DNA from: Ruthenibacterium sp. | Lineage (GTDB): Bacteria; Bacillota; Clostridia; Oscillospirales; Ruminococcaceae | DNA length: 29,779 nucleotides | Assembly (NCBI GenBank): GCA_020025255.1 | Contig: JAHHSK010000021.1 | Location: forward strand, 1-29,779 | Direction of reading: 5' to 3' | Shown: piece after piece, positions 8,222 to 16,122 of the stretch | How positions within the stretch are numbered: the first letter of the stretch is position 1 | Layout: each line of letters begins with the position of its first letter | The notes under the pieces: generated by a model | Databases searched by the model: none | The model's input: only the letters and a program-made list of their open reading frames with translations | What the model was told of the DNA's origin: nothing | Made by a program: the position numbers and the translations under genes

Positions 8222-8953
8222 ATGTTGTATCAGGAATATTTCACACAGGTGCTGCAGGTGCTGGAAAAGGTGATGCACACCCAGCAAAAGCCGATCGAAC
8301 AGGCGGCGCAGCTTGTGGCAGAAAGCATTAAAAACGACGGTATGGTGTATGTGTTCGGATGCGGGCATTCCCATATCATCGGTGAAGACCTATTCTACCG
8401 TGCGGGCGGGCTTGCGCCGGTGTGCGCCATGCTGGATTCTGCCCTGATGCTGCACGACGGCGCGGTGAAAAGCAGCTGTCTGGAGCGCATGCCCGGGCTG
8501 GCAAAGCCGCTGTTTGAACGATATCCCATGACGAAAAACGATGTGCTTTTGGTGGTGTCCACCTCCGGCATCAATTCGGTGCCCGTGGAAATGGCACAGT
8601 GCGCGCAGCAGGCCGGTGTGCCGGTGATCGCCATTGTCTCCAACGCATACGAAAAGGACGCTTCGCGCCACCCCAGCGGCAAAAAGCTGCATGATTGTGC
8701 GGACATTGTGCTGGATAACGGGGTGTGCCACGGCGATGCATCCGTGGCCGTGGGCGAAAGCGGCGTGCACGCGGGGCCGATCTCGACGATTTCCGGCTGC
8801 ATGATCGCGCAGAGCATCATGGTGCAGGCAGAGGAAAATCTGTGGAACGAGGGCATCACGGCGCCGGTGTATGTCAGCGGAAATGTGAGCGGCGGCATGG
8901 AAAAGAACCGCAGCCTGATCGAAGCATACCGTTCGCGCATCAAGTGCTTGTGA
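8222..8953 (+). CDS. SIS-domain phosphosugar-binding protein (second copy)
   Basis: This 243-aa protein is a UPF0309-type SIS protein and a paralogue of the one at 5592-6341. Recognisable parts are 'VYVFGCGHSHIIGEDLFYRAGG' split by the glycine loop, and 'VLLVVSTSGIN', the Ser/Thr-rich phosphosugar loop. A late 'SGKKLHDCADIVLDN' segment is shared with the first copy ('SGKNLRDIADIWIDD'). The start has AAGGAG about 8 bases upstream. Having two different SIS proteins in one operon suggests two phosphosugar intermediates, or a heteromeric enzyme. The reaction cannot be named. Confidence 0.85.
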   Translation: MLYQEYFTQVLQVLEKVMHTQQKPIEQAAQLVAESIKNDGMVYVFGCGHSHIIGEDLFYRAGGLAPVCAMLDSALMLHDGAVKSSCLERMPGLAKPLFERYPMTKNDVLLVVSTSGINSVPVEMAQCAQQAGVPVIAIVSNAYEKDASRHPSGKKLHDCADIVLDNGVCHGDASVAVGESGVHAGPISTISGCMIAQSIMVQAEENLWNEGITAPVYVSGNVSGGMEKNRSLIEAYRSRIKCL

Positions 8954-8961
8954 GGTTTTTT

Positions 8962-9900
8962 ATGAAGGACGAGAGGGAAAACCGCATCGGCATCGTGGGG
9001 CTTACCGGGCAGACGGTGTTTTTTCGCACGCCGCACCTGCCGCGCCCCGGCGAGACCGTCGCATGCGGGGAAATGTTTTTTGAAGCCGGCGGCAAAGGGC
9101 ACAATCAGGCGGTCGCGTGTGCAAGGCTTGGCGCACAGGCGGTGTTTGTCGGCGGCGTCGGACGGGATGAAAATGCAAAAATCTGCCAAAAGGCACTGCG
9201 GCACGACGGGGTGCAGCCCTGCCTGATTGAAAAAGAGGCACCGACGGCATTTGCCGCGGTATCTACCGATGCAGGCGGCGAAAATTTTGTACAGGTCTGT
9301 GCGGGCGCTGCGGCGCAGCTGTGTGCGAAGGATATCCTGCAGGGCGACGGATACAGCGCGCTGCAGGGCTGCAAAATCCTGCTGATGCAAAACGAGGTGC
9401 CGGCACAGTGCCTTGCGGCGGTCATCCGTCTGGCGCAGCAAACCGGCGCAAGGGTCGTGTTCAACCCCGCCCCGGCGGGCGGGATCCCGCAAGAGATCTA
9501 TGCCGGCTGCTGGCTCATAACGCCCAACGAGGAAGAGGCCAAGTGCATTGCGGGCTTTGCGCCGGGGCAGGACGTTTCAGACAAAGCGCTCTGCGCCGCA
9601 CTGCACCGCACCGGAGTGCAGCGGGCGGCGGTCACGCTCGGCGGCCGGGGCGTATTGGTATCGGATGAAACCGGCTGCTCGCGCATACCGGCCTATTGTG
9701 CCGGCAGGGTGGTGGATACCACCGGTGCGGGCGATACCTTCAACGGCGCGCTGTGTGCCGCGCTGCTGCAGGGCATGGATTTGAAAGCGGCGGTGCAGTT
9801 CGCGGTGACGGCAGCGGGCATCAGTGTAACGCGCCCCGGCGCAGCGGGCAGCATCCCCACCTTGCAGGAAGTGCGCGGGCACGGCAGCCGGCTGCTGTAA
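8962..9900 (+). CDS. Ribokinase-family (PfkB) sugar kinase
   Basis: This 312-aa protein has the expected PfkB length and all signatures: 'GGKGHNQAVACARLG' (sugar-binding signature 1), 'NPAPA', 'TPNEEEA', and 'DTTGAGDTFNGAL', where D258 would be the catalytic base and the preceding glycines form the anion hole. It phosphorylates a sugar or sugar derivative with ATP. The motif set is closest to ribokinase, but the substrate may be the sugar released in this operon. The ATG at 8962 follows the SIS stop by 8 bases with a GAGG site; a longer reading upstream overlaps the SIS gene and is not real. Last gene of the operon. Confidence 0.88.
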   Translation: MKDERENRIGIVGLTGQTVFFRTPHLPRPGETVACGEMFFEAGGKGHNQAVACARLGAQAVFVGGVGRDENAKICQKALRHDGVQPCLIEKEAPTAFAAVSTDAGGENFVQVCAGAAAQLCAKDILQGDGYSALQGCKILLMQNEVPAQCLAAVIRLAQQTGARVVFNPAPAGGIPQEIYAGCWLITPNEEEAKCIAGFAPGQDVSDKALCAALHRTGVQRAAVTLGGRGVLVSDETGCSRIPAYCAGRVVDTTGAGDTFNGALCAALLQGMDLKAAVQFAVTAAGISVTRPGAAGSIPTLQEVRGHGSRLL

Positions 9901-9942
9901 ATGTGCGGCAGCCCTGTTTTGCGTACGGCTATGCGCTGCGCA

Positions 9943-11604
9943 TCACTGGGCAGCCGGGGCAGGAACAAATCGGTATACGGCAAACGGCTTTGGCGAAAGC
10001 TCGGCAATCGGCTCGAAGGTGCCGCATACCCCATAGTGATCGTGAAGATAGGTCGCTTTGATTTCCGTAGAATAAAAATCGGCAAGAAGGACACGCGGAT
10101 CGTTTGAGGCAAGCGCACGATACGGGTTTTCAAAGCCGTATCGGTGCAGGGTATCGGCATCAAAGGCGCTTGCGCTTGTCCAGCCGCCGGTGACAACGAT
10201 ATTCGAAAAATAATCCCGCGGCCTTGCATGGAAAACATCATAGCCCGCAAGGCTGTCCAAAAGAAGGATATCCGCGAAATAAAGGTGCTGCTTATCGGCA
10301 CTCATGGCGTTGTAGGATTCGTTGACAGCCGGGCGCTGTACGGGAAAGCTGCGCCGTTCGCGCCACAGGCCGGCGTAAAAAAACACCGATGCGGCACATA
10401 TCACGCCAAGGCCGGCCGCAAAAATGCGTTTCTTGCAGGGAACGGGTTTTGCACGGCATAAAAACAGCAGGAATACAGCGGTTCCGAAGGCAAGCACCCA
10501 TTCCACACGGTGCGGCAGCCGCCCTTTGAAGCATAAATAAAACAAAAGCAGCCCCAGCATAGCGCACACGCCCAGTACGGCGGGTGCGCTTTTTTTATCG
10601 GAACACAGCAGCCAGCCCAGCGCGGTAAGCCCCAGAAACAGGAACATCGGTTCCCGGTACAGAAAACGGATGCCGGTTTTTGCAGCTTCCCATGCGGCAC
10701 GGCGAATGGAATTGCGGGGGATCTTATCGGCAAAGGCCTGCAGCTTTTCAACGGGGAAAACCTCCGGGTCATAATATCCCCAGCGTTCGATCATCCAGTA
10801 ATCGTTCATATTGTAGCCTTCTTCGGCAACCAGTGCAGGGTTATCCAGAAATTGCAGCCGAAAATCGGAAATCGTGGTGCGCACCTCGTTGTAGCGGGTA
10901 AAATCCCTCCATACGGGGTCTGCCTGATAGAAGGCGTGATCGGCAAGCCGTGCGCCGAACACCAAGGCAAAAACCAGCAGCATGCAAAGCACGGCGCGCA
11001 GCTTTTCCCTGCGGTTCAGGCGGAAAAAATACCACAAAAGCAGTGCGGCGGAAAGGCCGCCAATGGCATAAAACGTATCAAAGCGCACCATGCTGCCCAG
11101 TACGATCAGCCCGATGCCGCCGAAAAGCGCCGGGCGCAGAGTGCCCAGATGCTTTGCCAGCAGCACAAAGCCGGTAACAAGATACAGCCCTGCGTTTTTT
11201 ACATATTGGAACGATGCAAAGAGATCCAGCCCGAAGCAAAGCATCAGCGCAGCGGCGATCAGCCACCCCTTTGCCGCGCCGAAGCGTTCCCAAAGCAGGC
11301 GGCAGAGCAGCCCAAGGCAGAGGACATCTGCGGCAAGCTGCAAAATCACAAACCAGTTGAGCGAGGGAACCACCGCATAAAACGGCTTGAGCAGCAGCCC
11401 AAGCAGAAAATTGACATAAATCAGACAGTGCGAATCCGGCCCGTATGCGCCGGAGGCAATATTGCTGAGGGTCGCGTCATCGTTTACCTCATAATAAATG
11501 CCGAACAAACATGCGGCGGCAAGCAGAGTAAAAAGTGGGATCAGCACCGGAATAAGATGCCGCTTTCCAAATTCCAAAGCAGACCGCCCGACCCGTTCAT
11601 TCAT
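9943..11604 (-). CDS. Multi-pass membrane protein, GT-C glycosyltransferase-like
   Basis: This 553-aa protein has about ten hydrophobic segments spread from residue 15 to about 420, then a C-terminal soluble domain. The first outer loop has a 'VNDD' motif just after the first transmembrane segment, the position where GT-C enzymes that use lipid-linked sugars keep their acidic catalytic pair. No more specific family is recognised, so transfer of a sugar to a cell-envelope glycan is a guess from topology. The ATG at 11604 has AGGGAG about 9 bases upstream and a near-consensus promoter 66 bases away. It is convergent with the sugar operon and separated from it by 42 bases. Confidence 0.6.
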   Translation of the reverse strand: MNERVGRSALEFGKRHLIPVLIPLFTLLAAACLFGIYYEVNDDATLSNIASGAYGPDSHCLIYVNFLLGLLLKPFYAVVPSLNWFVILQLAADVLCLGLLCRLLWERFGAAKGWLIAAALMLCFGLDLFASFQYVKNAGLYLVTGFVLLAKHLGTLRPALFGGIGLIVLGSMVRFDTFYAIGGLSAALLLWYFFRLNRREKLRAVLCMLLVFALVFGARLADHAFYQADPVWRDFTRYNEVRTTISDFRLQFLDNPALVAEEGYNMNDYWMIERWGYYDPEVFPVEKLQAFADKIPRNSIRRAAWEAAKTGIRFLYREPMFLFLGLTALGWLLCSDKKSAPAVLGVCAMLGLLLFYLCFKGRLPHRVEWVLAFGTAVFLLFLCRAKPVPCKKRIFAAGLGVICAASVFFYAGLWRERRSFPVQRPAVNESYNAMSADKQHLYFADILLLDSLAGYDVFHARPRDYFSNIVVTGGWTSASAFDADTLHRYGFENPYRALASNDPRVLLADFYSTEIKATYLHDHYGVCGTFEPIAELSPKPFAVYRFVPAPAAQ

Positions 11605-11669
11605 AGAAAAAAGCTCCCTTCCCCACTGGGTTCATCTAGGCGGTATGCAAAGCAGCACCGCCGCTTTTT

Positions 11670-11698
11670 ATTATAGCAAATGCCGGGCTTGCCCGCAA
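11670..11698 (-). promoter_or_regulatory. Promoter of the GT-C-like membrane protein gene
   Basis: The minus strand reads TTGCGG, a 17-base spacer, and TATAAT with TGC immediately before it (extended -10). The start codon is about 65 bases downstream. Confidence 0.75.
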
Positions 11699-11728
11699 TG
11701 CACGGCAGAGGATGCCGTCGCCGCAAAG

Positions 11729-11771
11729 AAAAAACGCCCCGGCTCTTGCAGGGCATGCAGCAGCCGGAGCG
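11729..11771 (-). terminator. Intrinsic terminator of the AEC transporter gene
   Basis: GC-rich arms at 11735-11744 and 11762-11771 (core CCGGCT / AGCCGG) form a hairpin. On the minus strand it is followed by a run of six T. It lies just past the stop at 11789. Confidence 0.75.
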
Positions 11772-11788
11772 CACGAGAAGTGCATCAA

Positions 11789-12727
11789 TTAAATGAAAGC
11801 AAACTGCCGAAGCAGGAAGATCCACACAAACATCGTCAAAACCGAACAAAGGGAGGTGAAGATCACGATCTGCCCGGCCAGTTCGCCGTCGCCGTTCATC
11901 TGCTTTGCCATGGTAAACGAAGAAACGGCTGTGGGCGCGCCTAACATGGTGAGAAGCGCAGCCAGCTCCATGCCGCGGTATCCGGCAAGAATGCTCAGCG
12001 GCAGGAACAGCGCGGGGAAGGCGATCAGCTTGACGAAAACAGAAAGCAGCAGCGGGCGCAGATTCCCGGCCAGTGCCGAAAAGCGGAACGAAGCGCCCAA
12101 AACCAGGAACGCCATAGGGGTGGCCATGCCGGAAAGGTTGCGTATCGTTTTTTCGACAGCCGGAATAAGCGGTATCTTTAAAAACAGCATCATGGCGCCC
12201 AAGGCGGCTCCGATGATCAGGGGATTTGTCAGGATGCCCTTGATGATTTTCTTTATATGGATCTGACCGGAAGCGTACCATTCCAGAACGATCACGGAAA
12301 GCACATTATAAAAGGGCACAATAAAGGCAATCAGCATGGAAGCGGTGCCGACATTGTCCTCCCCGAACAGGGAGGCCGTTACCGGAAGCCCATACAGGAT
12401 GAAGTTGCTGCGGAACATGCCCTGGATCAAAACCCCCTTGCGGCGGTGGTCGGCTTCCCAGCGCGGAACGATCGCCCACAACAGAAAAAACATGATGAGA
12501 ACCAGAGCGACCGCCCATAAAATGAGCTTCCCGTTGAAAATGGCAGAGACATCCGTCTGATAGATATTATAAAAAATCAATGTGGGCAAAAGTGCCTTGA
12601 AGGTCACCTTGTTCATGCCATCGGCGGTATGGCTGTCCAGAATGCCGATGCGGTGCAGGAAAAAGCCCACGGCCATCATGGCGCAAAGCGGGAATACAAC
12701 ATTGAGCGATACGATCAGATTTTCCAT
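11789..12727 (-). CDS. Auxin efflux carrier (AEC) family transporter
   Basis: This 312-aa protein has about ten transmembrane helices in two halves joined by a hydrophilic stretch near residues 150-160, as in AEC family permeases such as MleP/YfdV-type carriers. Typical features are the 'FPLCAMMAVGFFLHRIGIL' first helix, the 'FRSNFILYGLPV' helix break and 'TPMAFLVLGASF' in the second half. AEC proteins move organic anions or amino acids; the substrate here is unknown. The ATG at 12727 is chosen over a GTG at 12733 because AAAGGA lies 8 bases upstream, too close to the GTG. It is monocistronic, with its own promoter and terminator. Confidence 0.85.
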   Translation of the reverse strand: MENLIVSLNVVFPLCAMMAVGFFLHRIGILDSHTADGMNKVTFKALLPTLIFYNIYQTDVSAIFNGKLILWAVALVLIMFFLLWAIVPRWEADHRRKGVLIQGMFRSNFILYGLPVTASLFGEDNVGTASMLIAFIVPFYNVLSVIVLEWYASGQIHIKKIIKGILTNPLIIGAALGAMMLFLKIPLIPAVEKTIRNLSGMATPMAFLVLGASFRFSALAGNLRPLLLSVFVKLIAFPALFLPLSILAGYRGMELAALLTMLGAPTAVSSFTMAKQMNGDGELAGQIVIFTSLCSVLTMFVWIFLLRQFAFI

Positions 12728-12804
12728 TGACACATTCCTTTGCTGGGTTTAAAACAATATGGATTACGGCGCAAACGCGCTGCCCGTAAAAACGAAACAT
12801 CTTT

Positions 12805-12833
12805 ATTGTACCGATTTGCGCCGGGAAAGTAAA
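12805..12833 (-). promoter_or_regulatory. Promoter of the AEC transporter gene
   Basis: The minus strand has TTTACT, a 17-base spacer and TACAAT. It lies about 80 bases upstream of the ATG at 12727. Confidence 0.6.
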
Positions 12834-12910
12834 GGGCGGCACCGAAAAAGAAACGTGCCGAAAGCAAATAAGCAAAAAAGAGACACAGCGGCCGGTGCGG
12901 CAGGCAGAGA

Positions 12911-13705
12911 TCAGGAAAGAAGGATCCGATCGTTTTCCTGCGCAGCCCCGGCTGCCTGGGCAAAACGATCCAGCAGCTCCTGTTTTGTCAGCCGCTTTTT
13001 TTCTTCGCCCCGGATATCCAGAACGATTTTTCCGGCATTCATCATGATCAGGCGGCTGCCGTGCGTGATCGCATCCTGCATGTTATGGGTGATCATCAGG
13101 GCAGTCAGCCCGTTTTCCTGTACGATCGAATCGGAAAGCTCCAGCACCTTTGCGGCGGTGGCGGGGTCAAGTGCAGCGGTGTGCTCATCCAGCAAAAGCA
13201 GCTTGGGCTTTTGCAGGGCAGCCATTAAAAGGGTAAGCGCCTGCCGCTGTCCGCCGGAAAGAAGCCCGACCTTGGCGGACATCCGGTTTTCCAGCCCCAG
13301 CCCCAGCATTTTGAGCTTTTCGTGATAAAGCTCCTTTTCGGCGCGTGTCACGCCCCATTTCAATGTGCGCGGCTTGCCGCGGCGCGCGGCAAGCGCAAGG
13401 TTTTCAACGATCTGCATATTGGGCACGGTGCCCATCATCGGGTCTTGAAAGACGCGCCCGATATACTTTGCGCGCTTATATTCCGGCAGCCCCGTTACAT
13501 CCATGGAATCGATGCGGATGCGTCCGCTGTCCACAGCCCATACACCGGCGGCAGCGTTCAGCAGGGTGGATTTGCCTGCGCCGTTGCCGCCGATCACCGT
13601 GACAAAATCACCCGGCTGCAAGTGCAGGTTCAAATCGCACAGAGCCTTTTTTTCATGGATCGTACCGGCGTTGAAGGTTTTGCACACATGGGAAAGCTCA
13701 AGCAT
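12911..13705 (-). CDS. TrpXYZ-type ABC transporter, ATP-binding protein
   Basis: This 264-aa ATPase energises uptake by the neighbouring permease and binding protein. It has Walker A G39-T47, signature 'LSGGQRQAL', Walker B 'LLLLDEHTAALD' and the switch histidine in 'ITHNMQDA'. Note the His directly after the catalytic Glu ('DEH'), common in this family. The ATG at 13705 has AGGAGG 6 bases upstream and overlaps the last 8 bases of the permease gene, so it is translationally coupled; the longer frame upstream lies inside the permease. Last gene of a three-gene operon in the order binding protein, permease, ATPase, which matches the COG2984-type (TrpX/TrpY/TrpZ) importers. Substrate is inferred from context and leader. 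Confidence 0.88.
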   Translation of the reverse strand: MLELSHVCKTFNAGTIHEKKALCDLNLHLQPGDFVTVIGGNGAGKSTLLNAAAGVWAVDSGRIRIDSMDVTGLPEYKRAKYIGRVFQDPMMGTVPNMQIVENLALAARRGKPRTLKWGVTRAEKELYHEKLKMLGLGLENRMSAKVGLLSGGQRQALTLLMAALQKPKLLLLDEHTAALDPATAAKVLELSDSIVQENGLTALMITHNMQDAITHGSRLIMMNAGKIVLDIRGEEKKRLTKQELLDRFAQAAGAAQENDRILLS

Positions 13706-14690
13706 GGGAATCCTCCTCTTTGCGTTGCGCGGCCGATTTCCCGGCGCGCTTGAATGAATTTCGGGATTGTGCCTGCAAATGCGGCACGGCAAGGAATACC
13801 GCCACGATCACGGCGGTGAACAGCTTCAGATCATTGGGGTTGAGCCGCAGCCACAGAATCACCGTCATGGCGGCATAGTACAGCACCCCGCCCAGAACAA
13901 CGAACGCAAGACGCACGGCAAAGCTGCATCCTTTTTTGAAAACGGCATCGCACAGCACTTCCCCGATAATGATAGCGGCCAGCCCGATGACAACCGCGCC
14001 GCGCCCCATGTTGACATCCGCCGTGCCCTGAAATTGTGTCATCAATCCGCCGGCAAATGCAACAGCGGCATTGGAAATGGCAAGCCCTAGCACTTTCATG
14101 GTATGGATGTTGATGCCCTGTGCCCGCGCCATGGCGGCATTGGCCCCGGCGGCGCGGATCGCGCTGCCCTGTTCGGTGCCGAAGTACCAGTAAAATACGG
14201 CAACCAGAACTGCGGCAAGGCACAGCCCAACGGCAATGGCGTTTGGGATATATAATGAAGAAAGCAGGAATCCGCGCCCGCGGGATTCGGGCTGAAAGAT
14301 CAGACCGAACTGCTTAATGGAGGCCGTCTGGTTTGCCTGCCCCATGATGCGCAGCGTGATCGAATACAGCGCAAACTGTGTCAGGATGCCGGAAAGAATG
14401 GCGGGGATGCCGAGCTTGGTGTGCAAAAGCCCGGTGCAAAGCCCCGTCAGGATCCCGGCTGCCGCGGCGGCAAGCAGCGCGGCCCAGGCAGGCACACCGG
14501 CAAGCAGCAGCATTACGGTCACTGCGCCGCCCACGCTGAAGGAGCCGTCAACGGTCAGATCCGCGATATCCAGCATGCGGAACGTGACGTAAACACCCAA
14601 AGCCATGATGCCCCAGATCAGCCCCTGTGCAGCGGCTGCCGGCATACGGGAAAATAGATTTGCGATCGAAAGGGATTGCAGATAAGCCAT
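13698..14690 (-). CDS. TrpXYZ-type ABC transporter, permease protein
   Basis: This 330-aa permease has about eight or nine hydrophobic helices and the layout of branched-chain-type (BPD_transp_2) permeases, with 'GLIWGIMALGVYVTFRMLDI' at residues 23-42 and 'LTVDGSFSVGGA' just after. 'DLTVDGSF' is characteristic of the permeases paired with COG2984 binding proteins. It forms the membrane channel. The ATG at 14690 has AGAGGT about 8 bases upstream. It lies 48 bases after the binding-protein gene and overlaps the ATPase gene. Confidence 0.88.
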   Translation of the reverse strand: MAYLQSLSIANLFSRMPAAAAQGLIWGIMALGVYVTFRMLDIADLTVDGSFSVGGAVTVMLLLAGVPAWAALLAAAAAGILTGLCTGLLHTKLGIPAILSGILTQFALYSITLRIMGQANQTASIKQFGLIFQPESRGRGFLLSSLYIPNAIAVGLCLAAVLVAVFYWYFGTEQGSAIRAAGANAAMARAQGINIHTMKVLGLAISNAAVAFAGGLMTQFQGTADVNMGRGAVVIGLAAIIIGEVLCDAVFKKGCSFAVRLAFVVLGGVLYYAAMTVILWLRLNPNDLKLFTAVIVAVFLAVPHLQAQSRNSFKRAGKSAAQRKEEDSHA

Positions 14691-14738
14691 AAATGATACC
14701 TCTTTCCAAAAAGATGATGCGGCAAAAAACGGCAGAAG

Positions 14739-15743
14739 TTACGTCAGGGGAACGAAGTCCTGCGGGATCTCGATGTTCAGGGCGCGGGCAAGTTCGGGAT
14801 TATACTGTTTGTGCAGCTGTGTCGAATATTCGATCGGCATTTGGGAAATATCCTGCTGTCCGGTCAGGATGCGCACGGCCATTTCCCCGGTGGTGCGCCC
14901 CAGTTCGTAATAATCGATGCACAAGCTTGCAATGCCGCACCCGCGGCAGGTGCCGGCATCCCCGGTAATAATGGGGGTGCCGAAGGAAGATGCCGCATTG
15001 TGGATCGCGGCGGCGCAGGAGGCGGCGGTGTTATCCGTGGGGATATACAGCACATCGGATTCCACACACGCCCCGGCCGTTACAGCGGCAACGTCGTTGG
15101 AATCGGAAAAGGTGTAGACCGAAACACGAAGCCCTGCCTTTTCCAGTTCGGCCTTTACGGCATCGGCCTGATATACCGAATTCGATTCCGCCGAACAATA
15201 CAGGATGCCGACGGTTTCGGCTTGCGGCACAAGCTGTGGGATCAGCGCGGCCTGCTCGTCCAGCGGGGCAAGATCGGATGTGCCGGAAATGTTGCCGCCC
15301 ACCGTGCCGTCAAAAGCATCCAGATTGAGTGCCGCGCCGTATTCCGTAACGGCAGTTCCCAGGATCGGGATATCGATCGTGGCCGACGCGGCGGCCTGCA
15401 AAGCCGGCGTTGCGTTGGCAAGGATCAGATCGACCCCGCTTGCCGCAAATCCGTTGCAGATGACAGCGCAGGTGGGGATATCATTCGATGCGTTCTGCAC
15501 ATCAAAGCGTACCTGACCGGGCAGCGCATCCTCCACCGCATCCTGAAAGCCCTTGGCGGCGGCATCCAAAGAAGGGTGCTGTGCCAGCTGGCAGATGCCG
15601 ATCGTAAAGCGGGGAGCGTTTTTTCCATTGGCGCCAGCGCCGCTTGAATCGGTGCTGTCCGCGGTGTGTGTGCATCCCGTAAAGCCGCCGATCACCAGTG
15701 CGGCACAAAGAATCAAAGCGGGAAGGGTCTTTTTCGGGTTCAT
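14739..15743 (-). CDS. TrpX-type ABC transporter substrate-binding lipoprotein
   Basis: This 334-aa lipoprotein has a signal peptide with lipobox F-T-G-C, the cysteine at residue 24, so it is anchored outside the membrane. The mature part is a two-lobed periplasmic-binding protein of the COG2984 (TrpX-like) family: 'GICQLAQHPSLD' at the start, 'LILANATPALQAA', 'AETVGILYCSAESNS' and 'YIPTDNTAAS' are typical. In Firmicutes such genes are often under aromatic amino acid control (established for T-box-regulated relatives). The ATG at 15743 has AGGAG 8 bases upstream; a longer frame into the leader is not credible. It lies directly behind an attenuator. A close paralogue is at 16123-17085. Confidence 0.88.
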   Translation of the reverse strand: MNPKKTLPALILCAALVIGGFTGCTHTADSTDSSGAGANGKNAPRFTIGICQLAQHPSLDAAAKGFQDAVEDALPGQVRFDVQNASNDIPTCAVICNGFAASGVDLILANATPALQAAASATIDIPILGTAVTEYGAALNLDAFDGTVGGNISGTSDLAPLDEQAALIPQLVPQAETVGILYCSAESNSVYQADAVKAELEKAGLRVSVYTFSDSNDVAAVTAGACVESDVLYIPTDNTAASCAAAIHNAASSFGTPIITGDAGTCRGCGIASLCIDYYELGRTTGEMAVRILTGQQDISQMPIEYSTQLHKQYNPELARALNIEIPQDFVPLT

Positions 15744-15780
15744 CAGAAACACTCCTTTTCGGGTTTGTAGAAAATGAAAA

Positions 15781-15813
15781 AAGCGGCCCCGTCCATGCAG
15801 GACGAAGCCGCTT
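15781..15813 (-). terminator. Attenuator terminator in the transporter leader
   Basis: Arms 15781-15787 and 15807-15813 (AAGCGGC / GCCGCTT on the minus strand), extended by GTCC/GGAC around a 5-base loop, give a stem of up to about 14 bp. Six T follow on the minus strand. It ends about 35 bases before the ATG at 15743, between the leader ORF and the first transporter gene, so it can switch off the operon. There is no other gene for it to end apart from the leader. Confidence 0.85.
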
Positions 15814-15968
15814 CTTTGATACAAAGAATGCAGATTACAGCCAGCGTTTTCCGGACGGTTTTTGATTTATGGCGCAGGGAAAAAAGCCCATAAATCGAGC
15901 CGGAAATGCATAATAGGAGCCGTTGCGCTCAGCGCGTGCGCTGCGGGGATTCATCATAGCGGGCTCCT
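15812..15968 (-). promoter_or_regulatory. Structured leader RNA with nested hairpins
   Basis: Read 5' to 3' on the minus strand, the leader shows: a long-range helix AGGAGCC (15962-15968, covering the leader ribosome site) with GGCTCCT (15915-15921); an inner hairpin CAGCG-4-CGCTG (15930-15943); a 9-bp hairpin GATTTATGG / CCATAAATC (15864-15896); and a 7-bp, 3-base-loop hairpin TTCTTTG / CAAAGAA (15812-15828) that abuts and overlaps the terminator arm by two bases. No T-box sequence (TGGnACCGCG) is present. A protein- or ribosome-independent riboswitch cannot be excluded. Confidence 0.6.
15835..15957 (-). CDS. Aromatic-rich leader peptide (putative attenuation ORF)
   Basis: This 40-codon ORF starts at an ATG with AAAGGAG 6 bases upstream, inside the leader of the transporter operon, about 40 bases after the predicted transcription start. 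The peptide holds Tyr-Tyr at 15-16, Phe at 18, 22, 25 and 26, and Trp at 39, next to the last codon. That enrichment fits ribosome-stalling control by aromatic amino acids. The stop codon lies 21 bases before the terminator arm. It could be that the ORF is a by-product of a structured RNA, since several hairpins overlap it, and open frames of this length can occur by chance. The ribosome site and position argue for real translation. A second ATG follows directly at codon 2. Confidence 0.6.
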   Translation of the reverse strand: MMNPRSARAERNGSYYAFPARFMGFFPCAINQKPSGKRWL

Positions 15969-16002
15969 TTCTGCCGAGGGTTCGGCGCTGTAATTAGCTT
16001 CG

Positions 16003-16031
16003 ATTATAGGGCGTTTTTTCGGCGTTGTCAA
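16003..16031 (-). promoter_or_regulatory. Consensus promoter of the TrpXYZ-type operon
   Basis: The minus strand reads TTGACA, exactly 17 bases, TATAAT: a perfect sigma-A match. Predicted start of transcription is near 15996, giving a leader of about 250 bases before the first transporter gene. Confidence 0.9.
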
Positions 16032-16122
16032 GAACAAGAATCGCAAAGATTCGAAAATTTATGCAAAACAACGGAATGTGCGCATGAGGTTTGGTGCTTT
16101 GTTCCAAGCTTCGGTGGAACAA

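Noticed and set aside
9901..9942. Terminator between the kinase and GT-C-like genes
   Set aside because: Only an imperfect hairpin can be drawn and there is no T-run on either strand.
15835..15996. T-box riboswitch in the transporter leader
   Set aside because: No TGGnACCGCG T-box sequence or typical stem I could be found, although relatives often have one.
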